Assembly (NCBI RefSeq): GCF_036127095.1
Contig: NZ_CP108006.1
Location: 868,001-932,000 of the forward strand
Direction of reading: 5' to 3'
DNA from: Streptomyces sp. NBC_00335
Lineage (GTDB): Bacteria; Actinomycetota; Actinomycetes; Streptomycetales; Streptomycetaceae
Length of the DNA: 64,000 nt
Positions 6,896 to 15,501 of this stretch are shown one piece after another (within the stretch, counting starts at the first letter, position 1; each line of letters opens with the position of its first letter). Both the position numbers and the translations under genes were made by a program. Below the pieces are notes generated by a model, which worked only from the letters and a program-made list of their open reading frames with translations, did no database searches and had not been told where the DNA came from.

Positions 6896-7552
6896 ATGTC
6901 CAGCACGCTTCGTTTCCGCCGTACCGCACTCGCTGCCGCCGCCGCGGCAGTCCTGCCCTTCGCTCTGGCCGCCTGCTCCGACTCGGGCAGCGATTCCGCT
7001 GCCGGATCCTCGGCGGACAAGAGCGGCAGCACTTCGGCTGCTTCGCAGGCGGCGACGCCGGATGCCTCCACGGCCATGGACACACCGTTCGGCCCGGCCT
7101 GTTCCGGCGTTCCCACCGAGGGCGCGGGCTCCTTCGACGGCATGGCCAAGGACCCGGTCGCCACCGCCGCGTCCAACAACCCGGCGCTGTCCACCCTGGT
7201 CGCCGCCGTCAAGCAGGCCGGCCTGGTCGACACGCTCAACAACGCCAAGGACATCACGGTGTTCGCGCCGACCAACGACGCCTTCGCCAAGATCCCGAAG
7301 GCTGACCTCGACAAGGTCCTCGCCGACAAGGCCACCTTGACCAAGATCCTCACGTACCACGTCGTCGGCCAGCCGCTCGCTCCCCGGCAGTTGGAGAACG
7401 GCTCCTTCGACACGCTGGAGAAGAGCAAGCTCACCACCAGTGGCTCGGGCGAGTCCTACAAGGTCAACGGCACCTCCAACGTGGTCTGCGGCAACGTCAA
7501 GACGGCCAACGCCAACGTCTACATCGTCGACACCGTCCTGATGCCGAAGTAG
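6896..7552 (+). CDS. Fasciclin-domain lipoprotein (218 aa), MPT83-like
   Basis: The signal peptide ends in a lipobox, FALAAC, so the protein should be lipid-anchored outside the membrane. A Ser/Ala-rich linker follows. The fasciclin domain (about 80-218) reads LSTLVAAVKQAGLVDTLNNA, ITVFAPTNDAFAKIP and LTYHVVGQPL. Fasciclin domains mediate adhesion or protein binding. MPT70 and MPT83 of Mycobacterium tuberculosis have this fold and are controlled by SigK/RskA, and here the gene is divergent from sigK-rskA with a matching promoter motif. GAGGAG precedes the ATG. The gene ends at a 13-bp terminator. Confidence 0.9.
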   Translation: MSSTLRFRRTALAAAAAAVLPFALAACSDSGSDSAAGSSADKSGSTSAASQAATPDASTAMDTPFGPACSGVPTEGAGSFDGMAKDPVATAASNNPALSTLVAAVKQAGLVDTLNNAKDITVFAPTNDAFAKIPKADLDKVLADKATLTKILTYHVVGQPLAPRQLENGSFDTLEKSKLTTSGSGESYKVNGTSNVVCGNVKTANANVYIVDTVLMPK

Positions 7553-7645
7553 CCCCACCACTGGACCGCGGCCCGTTCCGGACGCCCGCCCTGCGTCCCC
7601 GAGGCACCCCGGCCGGACGAACCACCTTCGGCATCCGCACTCCCG

Positions 7646-7691
7646 CGAGGACTCGGCGGGGCCGCCCCCCAGCGGTCTCGCCGAGTCCTCG
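7646..7691. terminator. Bidirectional terminator between fasciclin and DUF4394 genes
   Basis: CGAGGACTCGGCG (7646-7658) and CGCCGAGTCCTCG (7679-7691) are exact complements, placed between two convergent genes. Confidence 0.8.
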
Positions 7692-7698
7692 TTTCGGG

Positions 7699-8580
7699 CT
7701 ACCGCTCCTGGCTGAGGGGCAGGGCGATGTCGGTGACCTGCTGCCTGCCCGGGAAGGCGCCCCGGCCGGCGGCCTTGCCGGTGAGCAGGTTGATCTCGTA
7801 CAGGCCGTAGGAGCTACCCGTGCCGAGGGCGGCGAAGCCCTTGTTCGTGCCGGTCCTGGCGTTGTAGTAGATGTCGAAGCCGGCCTCCGGGCCGGCGTTC
7901 GCGCCGAGGTTCCCGGTGGGGGCGAGGGCGCCGCTATTGGCCGGGGACTGCAGGGAGATCCGGTCGGCCATGGTGTCGATGTCGAACAGGGTCGTCGCGG
8001 TCGCGGCGTTCAGGTCGTTGTTGGTGTAGGCGGCGCCCGTCACGCCCAGGGCGGTGGAGGGCGGGGTTGTGGGGGTGGTCAGCGTCCCATCGGTGGTGGT
8101 GCCCAGGGGTGCGGTGACGTCGTCGATGTTGTGGCGCAGGTTCTGGCCGGTGTCGGAGATGACGCGCAGCCGGTTGGCGGCGGGGTTGAAGTCGACACCG
8201 AAGTACGTGCCGGAGAGGGCGACGGTGAGCTGGGAGACCTTCGTTGCCCCGGCGTTGGTGGTGCTGAGCGTGTAAACGCCGCCACGGTCGCCGACTCCGT
8301 AGAGCTTCTCGTTCTGTACGCGGAAGTCGATGCCGACGATCTTGGTGTCGCCCTGGAGGCCGGATACCCGGCCCACGGCCGACGTCCTGGACGGCCTGTC
8401 GACGTCGAATTCGACGAGCCGCTGGTCGGAGGTGAGTCCGATCGCACTCAGTCCCCCGCGTTCCATGGCCGGCAGGGTCCGCGGCGGCGTATCGGTGGCG
8501 GAGGCCGCCGCGAGCGCGGGAGCGGAGCAGACCGCCGCGAGGACGGCGGAGAGGGCGATGACGGTCCTGCGAGTAAGCAT
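7699..8580 (-). CDS. Exported DUF4394-domain protein (293 aa)
   Basis: The N-terminus MLTRRTVIALSAVLAAVCSA followed by PALAAASA is a signal peptide. The mature part has the repeated propeller-like pattern of DUF4394: GLTSDQRLVEFDVDRPSRTS, DFRVQNEKLYGVGDRGGVYT, DFNPAANRLRVISDTGQNLR, then a closing LYEINLLTGKA region. The function is unknown; DUF4394 is thought to be an extracellular beta-propeller. An ATG at 8580 with AAAGGTG upstream gives the signal peptide start. Position beside the fasciclin lipoprotein suggests a shared envelope role. A weaker version of the SigK-type motif lies at 8638-8663. Confidence 0.82.
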   Translation of the reverse strand: MLTRRTVIALSAVLAAVCSAPALAAASATDTPPRTLPAMERGGLSAIGLTSDQRLVEFDVDRPSRTSAVGRVSGLQGDTKIVGIDFRVQNEKLYGVGDRGGVYTLSTTNAGATKVSQLTVALSGTYFGVDFNPAANRLRVISDTGQNLRHNIDDVTAPLGTTTDGTLTTPTTPPSTALGVTGAAYTNNDLNAATATTLFDIDTMADRISLQSPANSGALAPTGNLGANAGPEAGFDIYYNARTGTNKGFAALGTGSSYGLYEINLLTGKAAGRGAFPGRQQVTDIALPLSQER

Positions 8581-8637
8581 GTTCACCTTTCGCGTGGCTG
8601 ATGGACCTGCCCGAGGTGACGGCGGGTCCGGGCATGG

Positions 8638-8663
8638 TTCGCAGCCGGCAGCCATGCGGACGT
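8638..8663 (-). promoter_or_regulatory. Weak SigK-type promoter candidate for the DUF4394 gene
   Basis: On the minus strand, ACGTCC (8663-8658) is followed after 16 nt by CGAA (8641-8638). Only the TCC of the upstream box matches the CAATCC boxes before sigK and the fasciclin gene, so this may be chance. Confidence 0.25.
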
Positions 8664-8822
8664 CCTCGTATCGGGAATCCACCCCAACGGCGCAGTGCGG
8701 CCGGCCCACGGCAGCCGCCGTCTGCGCCGGCCCCGCGCCCCTTCCCCCGGTCAAGCCCCGCTGCGGGGCAGCAGCGGCAGGCCTCTCGCCGCGCGCTCTC
8801 GCTCCGGTCGTGCCCGGGCGGG

Positions 8823-8966
8823 TCAGTGGGAAGGGGCTCCGAATTCCGCGTGCTGGGTGTGGAAGGCGTACTCCGCGTCGTCGCCTGAAGGCGGGGCGGA
8901 GAAGGAGATCCTGCGCACCTCGGCCCGCGCCTGGTCCATGAGCTCTTCGAACTCTTCGTCGGTCAT
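8823..8966 (-). CDS. Small acidic protein of unknown function (47 aa)
   Basis: The frame starts MTDEEFEELMDQARAEVRRI and ends TQHAEFGAPSH. GAGG stands 8 nt before the ATG at 8966. The composition (an amphipathic acidic helix, no membrane segment) looks genuine, but I do not recognise a family. It is divergent from the binding-protein/VWA operon. Confidence 0.55.
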   Translation of the reverse strand: MTDEEFEELMDQARAEVRRISFSAPPSGDDAEYAFHTQHAEFGAPSH

Positions 8967-9233
8967 CGTGCTCGCCTCATAAAATCCATCCCCCCTACAG
9001 ATGATTCGCGGCGAAGCTGCGAGCGGACTGGTGGGTGTGCCGTGGATCGGGGGGCCCTTTCGGAGGAACCCGAAACGGCCCCCCCGATCACCGTCCGTCG
9101 TGATGCGGGTAGGACGGATTACCAACTGGGCATGTTAGTAAGCGAATTGTTGGCGAACTCGACATCGGTGGGCGGATCTCGTAGGTACGCTCCCCGGGCG
9201 GTTCGGGGAGAGGGCGCCAAGGGGGAGTGTCGG

Positions 9234-10490
9234 GTGGACGGGGAGACAAGAGTCGTGGAAGAGCCGCGCCTGGCCGTCGGGCGTCCGGTGTCCTCCCGGT
9301 GGCCCAGACGCAGGCTGCTGGCGGTCCTGCTGCCCGCGCTGGCGGTCGTGCTGGTCGGCGGAGCGGTGCTGGCCCGGTCGGGGAACGCGGCCCTGCCGAC
9401 CGAGCGCATCGTCACCCTGGAGGGCCGGATGGCTTCCAAGCGGGACTTCTTCGAGGACCCGGAAGTCCAGCGAATTCTGATGAGGCACCACATACGGCTG
9501 CACATCACGAGCTCCGGATCGCGGGAGGTCGCGGTCCGCGACCTGTCCGCGTACGACTTCGTCTTCCCCTCCGGCCAGCCGGCGGGCGACTTGATCACGA
9601 ACCGGCGCGCGGCGGAGAACAAGTACGCCAAGGTGCACCGGCCCTTCGTCAGCCCCATCGTGCTCGCCACCTACCGCGAGTACGCGGAGACCCTGCGCGA
9701 CGCGGGGATCGCCATCCCGCAACCGGGCGCCTCCGCCGCGGCCGGCCCGGACCAACCGCTCTACTACGAGCTCGACATGACCAAGTTCCTCGCCGGAATC
9801 GACAAGGGGCAGCGCTGGAACGACCTGGGCATCCAGGCGCACGGGATAGCCAACGCCAACCGGATCGTGGTCCAGTCCCCGGACGTCTGCCAATCCAACT
9901 CGGCGGGAACCTACCTGGCGTTGGTCTCCTACACCTGGCGCGGAAACGGCAGCGAGGTCCCCACCACCGACCAGGAGGCAGACGACCGCGCCCGGTCCAT
10001 CAAGCACCTGATGGAGCAGGGATTGCCGGCCGCCGACGTGTTCCGTACGTACATCTCCCCGGAAGGCAAGGGGATCGCCCCGCTCGTGGTGGCGTACGAG
10101 CACCAATACCTCACCTATCAGGCCCAGGTGCAGGCCGAGTCGAAGCGGCTGGACACACAGCGGGTGCTGCTCTACCCCTCCACCCAGTTCGTCACCCAGC
10201 CGGAGTTCATCGCGCTGAACCGGGACGGCGACCGGCTCGGCGAACTCCTCACCCACGACCCGGGGTTGCGTCGCCGGGCGATGGAACTGGGCTTCAGGAT
10301 CCTCGACCCGGCGGGCAAGGTGGCGGGCGACCAGCTCACGCACTTCCTGGAGGAGCGCCGCATCCCCGTGCCCTCGGTGGGCGGCAACGACACCCGGTCC
10401 CCCCTCCCCCGCATCCGTTACCTGGAGCGGATGATCTCCCTGATCGGCGAATGTCCGGACATCGACGTGGCGGGCGGGTCCCCCGAGTGA
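9234..10490 (+). CDS. Membrane-anchored binding-protein-like protein (418 aa)
   Basis: A single transmembrane helix (LLAVLLPALAVVLVGGAVLA, about residues 25-45) precedes an external domain with the look of a type 2 periplasmic binding protein: TLEGRMASKRDFFEDPEVQR, ITSSGSREVAV, YDFVFPSGQPAGDLI and later PLVVAYEHQYLTYQ. The domain is fixed to the membrane rather than released. The GTG at 9234 follows GGGGAG by 7 nt. Its stop overlaps the next gene's start (GTGA), so the three genes to 12866 form one operon. The ligand and function are unknown. Confidence 0.65.
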   Translation: MDGETRVVEEPRLAVGRPVSSRWPRRRLLAVLLPALAVVLVGGAVLARSGNAALPTERIVTLEGRMASKRDFFEDPEVQRILMRHHIRLHITSSGSREVAVRDLSAYDFVFPSGQPAGDLITNRRAAENKYAKVHRPFVSPIVLATYREYAETLRDAGIAIPQPGASAAAGPDQPLYYELDMTKFLAGIDKGQRWNDLGIQAHGIANANRIVVQSPDVCQSNSAGTYLALVSYTWRGNGSEVPTTDQEADDRARSIKHLMEQGLPAADVFRTYISPEGKGIAPLVVAYEHQYLTYQAQVQAESKRLDTQRVLLYPSTQFVTQPEFIALNRDGDRLGELLTHDPGLRRRAMELGFRILDPAGKVAGDQLTHFLEERRIPVPSVGGNDTRSPLPRIRYLERMISLIGECPDIDVAGGSPE

Positions 10491-12079
10491 GGGGCCGCCG
10501 CCGGACGGCCCGGCTGCTCGCGCCGTGCCTGACCTTCCTCTGGCTCTTCGTCGCGACGGCCTGCTCCACCGGCGGGGACGAGCCGGTCACCTTACGGGTG
10601 CTGGCCAGTTCGGAACTCGAAGACATGCGACCCCTGTTGGACGAGCTCCGCCGTGACACGGGCATCACGCTGGAGATGGACTACCGGGGTACGGACGACG
10701 CGACCCGGGCGCTCGGCGCCGGCCACTACGAGCACGACCTCGCCTGGCTCTCCTCCGACCGCCCCCTCCAGCTGAAGCTGAAGGCCGCCGGCGTCCGTAC
10801 CGAGAGCCCGATCAGCACCAGCATCATGCGGTCCCCGGTGGTGATCGGGCTCAAGCCGGCCGCCGCGGGCCGGCTGCGCGGGCGTACTCCCGACGGCCAG
10901 ATCTCCTGGGCCGACGTGGCCGACGCCGCCGCCGACGGCTCCCTGTCCTTCGGCATGGCCGACCCCGGGCACACCGACAGCGGCCTGGCCGCGCTGGTCG
11001 GTGTCGCGACCGCCGCCGCGGGAACCGGCGCCGCCCTGCGGCCCGAGGACGTCTCCTGCGAGCGGCTGAACGGATTCTTCACCGGACACCTGCTCACGGA
11101 GGACTCCTCGGCCGCCCTGGCCGACGGATTCGTCAAGCGGCAAGGCGAGTTGGACGCGCTGGTCACCTACGAGTCGGAGCTTCTGGCACTCAACGCCGGC
11201 GGGCGGCTGCGCGAGCCGCTGGAGATCGTCCACCCGAAGGACGGCATGGTGCTCGCCGACTACCCCCTCCTGCTGCTCGATCCGGCGAAGCGGGCGGCGT
11301 ACGACCGGCTCGTGGACTGGCTGAAGAGCGGACGGGTGCAGAAGAAGATCATGGAACGGACCCTGCGCCGGCCCGTCGACCCGGCCATGACCCGGATCGC
11401 GTCCCTGCGTCCGGCCATCGGCAACGCCCTCTACTTCCCCGACCGGCAGGAGGTGCTCGACCGGTTGCTGTCCGACTACGGCGACGCCAAGAACGCACCC
11501 CCTGCCCGGGTGTTCTTCGTCCTCGACTTCTCCACGTCGATGAAGGGCGAGCGCATCGCCGGACTACGCGCCACCTTCGCCGGGCTCGGCGGCGAGGACG
11601 GCTCCCCTTCGGGCAAGTTCCTCCGGTTCCACCGGGGCGAGTCGTTCACGCTGATCCGCTTCGCCGGCCGGGTGCTGGACGAACGGACGATCACCTACCG
11701 CACGCAGGCGGATCTGGACCTGCTACGGGCGGCGGTGGCCTCCGACGACTTCGGCGAGGCCACGGCGGTCTGGTCCGCCCTCGACCGCGCCTACGGACAA
11801 GTGGGCCAACTCGTAAGGGCGTTCCCCGGGCAGGGGGCCTCGGTCGTCCTCATGACGGACGGCGAGAACAACGCCGGGATCGGGCTCGACGCCTTCCTCG
11901 AGCGGTACCGCGCACTGCCCCCCGCCGCGCAGGCCGTCCACACCTACACCGTTCGCTACGGTGACGCCGACCCTCAGGAACTCGACCGGGCGGCGCGAGC
12001 CACCGGCGGACGCATGGTCGACGCCACCGCCCAGTCACTACTGAGCGCCTTCAAGGAGACCCGTGGCTGTACTGAGTGA
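10487..12079 (+). CDS. Binding-protein-like plus VWA-domain lipoprotein (530 aa)
   Basis: The signal peptide ends in the lipobox LFVATAC. Residues about 35-320 resemble an extracellular solute-binding protein (VLASSELEDMRPLLDELRRD, SFGMADPGHTDSGLAALVG). The C-terminal third is a von Willebrand A domain with an intact MIDAS: FVLDFSTSMKG (D-x-S-x-S), VASDDFGEATAVWSAL, VLMTDGENNAGI. VWA domains bind protein partners through the metal site. A rare TTA leucine codon at 10592-10594 makes translation potentially dependent on the bldA tRNA. The gene overlaps both neighbours. Function is not known. Confidence 0.7.
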   Translation: MRGRRRTARLLAPCLTFLWLFVATACSTGGDEPVTLRVLASSELEDMRPLLDELRRDTGITLEMDYRGTDDATRALGAGHYEHDLAWLSSDRPLQLKLKAAGVRTESPISTSIMRSPVVIGLKPAAAGRLRGRTPDGQISWADVADAAADGSLSFGMADPGHTDSGLAALVGVATAAAGTGAALRPEDVSCERLNGFFTGHLLTEDSSAALADGFVKRQGELDALVTYESELLALNAGGRLREPLEIVHPKDGMVLADYPLLLLDPAKRAAYDRLVDWLKSGRVQKKIMERTLRRPVDPAMTRIASLRPAIGNALYFPDRQEVLDRLLSDYGDAKNAPPARVFFVLDFSTSMKGERIAGLRATFAGLGGEDGSPSGKFLRFHRGESFTLIRFAGRVLDERTITYRTQADLDLLRAAVASDDFGEATAVWSALDRAYGQVGQLVRAFPGQGASVVLMTDGENNAGIGLDAFLERYRALPPAAQAVHTYTVRYGDADPQELDRAARATGGRMVDATAQSLLSAFKETRGCTE

Positions 12080-12866
12080 GGACTGGTGGGCGGTCTGGTG
12101 GCCTTGGATGCTCCTGTGGCTGCTGACGGCGGGCGGCGCGTTGACCCTCCTGGTGCTCGCCGTGTCCTGGTTCACCCGCGGCGGCCGCTCCGCCGGGCAG
12201 AGCCTCACGTACAGCATCTGCTTCTACCTGCACGACAAGTCGGTCATGGACCACTACCAGATGCGCGGGTACGCGGCGGCGCTGCGCCGGCAGGTCGAGC
12301 AGCGGACCAGCGACAGCAAGGACGGGACGATCCGGACGAGGGTCTTCGGGGTCGGAGCGGACGCGGGCCGGCGGGAGAACCGAGAGATCGTCAGCAGGTA
12401 CCTGGAGGTCGCCGAGCCCATATCGGTGATCGGCCTGGTCATGGACGTGCTGGAGGAGAAGGACGTGATCGTCCACGTCGATCTCGTCAACCAGACGGTC
12501 CTGCGCAACAAGGCACTGGCCAAGGCGCTCGCCGCGGCTCCCGGGGGCGCGGCTCCCGAGGCCCGGACCGGGCGTCCCGGACCGGCGCACCGGGACGTAC
12601 GACTGCGTGACATCGAGGACTTCGTCCTCATCCGGGGCCGGTTCCGCAAGATCGGCGACACCCCGGAGGGCTCGGTCTTCCTCGCCCCCTACGGGGACCC
12701 CGAGGACCCCGCACGCGGACCGCGGGTCCGCGTCACCTGTGCCGCGGAGGGGCTGCGCAACGAGGTGCCGAAGGGCACCTTCTCCGCGCGCTGCCTGGGC
12801 AAGGTCCAGGACTGGAACGCCGAGGAGGGGGTTCTCGAAGTCCAGGCCATGGCGATCTTCCGCTGA
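12063..12866 (+). CDS. Third protein of the VWA operon, membrane-anchored (267 aa)
   Basis: The GTG at 12063 lies inside the end of the VWA gene (17-nt overlap). A strong transmembrane helix rich in Trp and Leu covers about residues 8-38 and the rest is soluble. Readable blocks are SICFYLHDKSVMDHYQMRGY, EVAEPISVIGLVMDVLEEKD, DIEDFVLIRGRFRKIG and a closing LGKVQDWNAEEGVLEVQAMA. No family is recognised with confidence. The orientation of the helix suggests a cytoplasmic domain that could receive signals from the two outside binding-protein modules; that is inference only. Confidence 0.6.
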   Translation: MAVLSEDWWAVWWPWMLLWLLTAGGALTLLVLAVSWFTRGGRSAGQSLTYSICFYLHDKSVMDHYQMRGYAAALRRQVEQRTSDSKDGTIRTRVFGVGADAGRRENREIVSRYLEVAEPISVIGLVMDVLEEKDVIVHVDLVNQTVLRNKALAKALAAAPGGAAPEARTGRPGPAHRDVRLRDIEDFVLIRGRFRKIGDTPEGSVFLAPYGDPEDPARGPRVRVTCAAEGLRNEVPKGTFSARCLGKVQDWNAEEGVLEVQAMAIFR

Positions 12867-12975
12867 CCGGGGCCGTCATCCCGTCCGGAGGGGCCCTGCG
12901 GCAGCCAAGGCGCCGGGGCAGACGGGGCAGACGGGCTGAGCGGTGTCACCCCGTTCGTCGTGGCATCGTGATGCC

Positions 12976-13548
12976 ATGACCATCGCAGTTCACCCCGCCT
13001 CCGTCTTCGAGGATGTCCGTACCCTGATCGGCCCGAAGTCGCCCGAGGCCAACGTCTGCTGGTGCCTGAGCTACCGGATCCCGTCCAAGCTCAACAACGA
13101 GCTCCGCGGACCGGCCCGCGGTGAACACGTCGCCGAGCTGTGCCGGGTCGGGACGCCCCTGGGAGTGCTGGCCTATGACGGCGACGAGCCGGTCGGCTGG
13201 GCCGCCGTGGCACCCCGCTCGGACACCTCCTTCGCGCGCAGCCGGAAGATCCCGTACGTCGACGACCTGCCGGTCTGGTCCCTGTGGTGCATCCGCGTAC
13301 GCCCCGGTCATCGCAAGAAGGGCATCTCGCATGCCCTCATCGCCGGCGCCGTCGAGTTCGCCCGCTCCCAGGGCGCACCGGCGATCGAGGCGTACCCCCT
13401 CGACAACGGGGACGCCAAGGTCGACCTCACGATGGCGTACGCCGGAATCCGGAAGAACTTCGAACGCGCCGGATTCACCCACGCCGCCGACACCACCTCG
13501 GTACTGGCCGGTCATCCCAGGGTCCTGATGCGGCTCGACCTGCGCTGA
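12976..13548 (+). CDS. GNAT-family N-acetyltransferase (190 aa)
   Basis: The acetyl-CoA motif is WCIRVRPGHRKKGISHALIA (R-x2-G-H-R-K-K-G-I-S-x-A-L) near residues 95-120, preceded by GWAAVAPRSDTSFARSRKIP. The N-terminal CWCLSYRIPS segment is typical of a small actinobacterial GNAT subfamily. The substrate is unknown. No good ribosome site stands before the ATG at 12976, so the message may be leaderless or start a few codons away. It stands alone. Confidence 0.8.
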   Translation: MTIAVHPASVFEDVRTLIGPKSPEANVCWCLSYRIPSKLNNELRGPARGEHVAELCRVGTPLGVLAYDGDEPVGWAAVAPRSDTSFARSRKIPYVDDLPVWSLWCIRVRPGHRKKGISHALIAGAVEFARSQGAPAIEAYPLDNGDAKVDLTMAYAGIRKNFERAGFTHAADTTSVLAGHPRVLMRLDLR

Positions 13549-13803
13549 CGGGTGACGGCGGGAGACGACGGGAGACGACGGGAGAATGCAGGTGGCGCCG
13601 GCCGCCTGGTCGCGGCGGCGGCGCGCGATCCCCGACAGGGCCTCCAGGACGACGCGGTTGGCCAGGGCCGCACGGCGGTCGAGGTCCTCGGGGTGGTGGG
13701 CGGTGTGGCGCTGTCTTCGCCGCGGCCGGTGCCTTGCCGGGCCATGGCCTGTTGGCGCCGGGTCTGAGCCTGCCGGCCTAACGGGGCTCTGGAGTGCCGG
13801 TCT
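13549..13803. other. No convincing gene between the GNAT and small-protein genes
   Basis: The start carries a short tandem run of GGGAGACGAC. A minus-strand frame with RRAALANRVVLEALSG could be a relic, but no start or family is apparent. Confidence 0.3.
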
Positions 13804-14058
13804 TCAGGGGGTGTCGCCCTCCCAGAGAAACGGACCCCCGGGATCGGCTTCGGAGGGCTTGTAGAGAGAGCGGCCGCCGGGTCCGAAGAGGCCTCGATCG
13901 GTGATCAGGAGCGCTCCTACTGCGCGTTCCTGCGGGGACAGGTCGGTGATGTCGTAGAGCTGGCCGTCGAGGGGGCCGCCGAGCAGGTTCACGTACACGC
14001 GTCCGGGCGACGGGCCGGCCCACTGGCCGTCGTCGCCGCAGTACACTCTCGCGTCCAT
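13804..14058 (-). CDS. Small conserved-looking protein (84 aa)
   Basis: The protein starts MDARVYCGDDG. The central segment LLGGPLDGQLYDITDLSPQE and the next block GALLITDRGLFGPGGRSLY read like a compact globular protein of the kind found beside Streptomyces regulators. I cannot name a family. GAGGTGAC lies 6 nt before the ATG at 14058, which favours it over the GTG at 14067 inside that site. It is upstream of, but not overlapping, the STAS/HATPase pair on the other side. Confidence 0.6.
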   Translation of the reverse strand: MDARVYCGDDGQWAGPSPGRVYVNLLGGPLDGQLYDITDLSPQERAVGALLITDRGLFGPGGRSLYKPSEADPGGPFLWEGDTP

Positions 14059-14113
14059 TGTGGTCACCTCACTCGCCTGCCCTCCTCAGGGCCGTGCAAG
14101 CAGGTGAACTGGC

Positions 14114-14629
14114 TCACTCACCCCAGGCGAGCGCCGCTTCGATGCTGTCGGCGACGTGGAACAGGGCGCGGGCTTGCGTGAGTTCGAGTACTCGTTCCAG
14201 GGATGTGGGCAGAGGGCCGATGAGGACCAGGCGGCTGTTGCGCCGGAGGCGGAACATTTCGTTGAGCATGGAGGAGTCGGCGAAGGTGACGCGGCTGACG
14301 TCCAGGATGATGCGTCGGATGTTCGGATCGGTGATGGCTGCGGTGCCGGCCTCTTGAACGGCCTGCAGGGTCCGCTGGTCGAATTCACCGGCGCAGACGA
14401 TGACGCGTGCCCCGTCGTTGCGGTCCGGGAGGGCCAGGACCTGCTGCGCTCCTGGTGATTTCTCATGGGCGTCGGGCCTGGGGCCGCTGCTGGCGAGGAG
14501 TCCGGCCTGGTTCAGTTCGTGGACGATGATCCAGGCGAGGTCGTCGGGGTTCGGGGCGTCGGGGGGAACCGCGGCGAGGTAGGCAGCAATTCTGGTTGCG
14601 ACTAGTTTTGCTGTTCCTGCATCACTCAT
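14114..14629 (-). CDS. STAS-domain anti-sigma factor antagonist (171 aa)
   Basis: Residues about 70-165 form a STAS domain: ARVIVCAGEFDQRTLQAVQE, IILDVSRVTFADSSMLNEMF with the S-S-M-L loop that carries the phosphorylatable serine, and LVLIGPLPTSLERVLELTQA. An extra N-terminal segment of about 65 residues is predicted helical. Such proteins free sigma factors by binding HATPase anti-sigma factors when unphosphorylated. It is immediately downstream of a HATPase gene with an 8-nt overlap, so the two probably form a switch pair. Confidence 0.85.
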   Translation of the reverse strand: MSDAGTAKLVATRIAAYLAAVPPDAPNPDDLAWIIVHELNQAGLLASSGPRPDAHEKSPGAQQVLALPDRNDGARVIVCAGEFDQRTLQAVQEAGTAAITDPNIRRIILDVSRVTFADSSMLNEMFRLRRNSRLVLIGPLPTSLERVLELTQARALFHVADSIEAALAWGE

Positions 14630-15128
14630 GCGTGCCTGTCTGCTGCTCTTCGGCTGTCCCGAACGCCCTGCGGAGTTGGGGCTGGTGATGGTGTGACGTC
14701 GCGTCCGTGCTCTTCAGACGCTGGGTGGTGGTGATGGTCTTCCCACCGCCTGGGAGGGGGGTGATGTCGACGCGTTCGGTGAGGAGCTGGATGAGGGGCC
14801 ATCCGTAGCCGCCGGGGCGGCCATGGGCCGTGGGGTGGGACCAGGGGTGGTCAGGGCTGGCGTCGCTGGCGGCCAGGTGGAGGACGTCCCCGGTGATGAC
14901 TGCGTGAAAGTGGGTGATGCCGCCGCCGTGGCGGATGGCATTGGTCACCAGTTCCGAGGTGACCAGGAGCGCGTCTGCGGCAGGAACGCTGTCGGGGCTG
15001 ATGCCCGCGCGCGCGAGGAGCTCGGCGACCCGGTGGCGGGCGGAAGCCGCCGTGGCAACAGCCGACCGGGCACCGTTCCTGGTGTGCTCCGGACGGGGGG
15101 TGTTGTCGGCTGTCGCAGGCGCGTTCAT
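14622..15128 (-). CDS. HATPase_c_2 anti-sigma regulatory kinase (RsbW-like, 168 aa)
   Basis: The GHKL ATP site is visible: N box LLVTSELVTNAIRHGGG (E-x3-N), then DASPDHPWSHPTAHGRPGGYGWPLIQLL with the glycine-rich lid. This class of serine kinase binds a sigma factor and phosphorylates a STAS antagonist. It lacks any sensor domain. Its end overlaps the STAS gene. The sigma target is not encoded next to it; the nearest SigB-family gene is at 37.8 kb. Confidence 0.85.
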   Translation of the reverse strand: MNAPATADNTPRPEHTRNGARSAVATAASARHRVAELLARAGISPDSVPAADALLVTSELVTNAIRHGGGITHFHAVITGDVLHLAASDASPDHPWSHPTAHGRPGGYGWPLIQLLTERVDITPLPGGGKTITTTQRLKSTDATSHHHQPQLRRAFGTAEEQQTGTHE

Positions 15129-15221
15129 GCCTTCATCGCCTGCCCTTGATGGTGGAGGTCATGCGCCGCACTGATCCGGTCCGGCTGCCGGTGCCGGCAG
15201 CCGGTGCCGGCAGCCAGCATG

Positions 15222-15330
15222 TCATTGCGTCCTCCACGCTGTCCGCCCATCGGCATACGGGCCGAGACCGGTGAGCTGGAAGAAACGGCGGACCCCGCGT
15301 TGCAGCGGGCCTGCCAGGACGAGCGTAGTT
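15222..15330 (-). pseudogene. C-terminal fragment of a STAS protein
   Basis: The frame reads RGTTLVLAGPLQRGVRRFFQ then LTGLGPYADGRTAWRTQ and TGA. L-V-L-x-G-P-L-x-x-x-V-x-R-x-x-x-L-T-G is the last strand and helix of STAS antagonists. A stop lies just upstream, so the front half is missing. A different frame (MATAPPAAPSRTLDTVPPDL) precedes it, suggesting a fusion of two broken pieces. Confidence 0.5.
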
Positions 15331-15501
15331 CCTCGGCGGTACGGGCGCGGGCGAGGTCAGGGGGAACTGTGTCGAGGGTGCGGGACGGCGCGGCGGGGGG
15401 CGCGGTTGCCATGGCGATGGATATGGAGGATGGTTGCCGGAAGGCAATTAATCTTCTTCCAGACTATGAGGTGAGGGGTTCGCACAGCGGGCCTCAACGA
15501 T

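Noticed and set aside
13555..13585. Tandem GGGAGACGAC repeats as a possible CRISPR-like or regulatory array
   Set aside because: Only two to three short copies without spacers.
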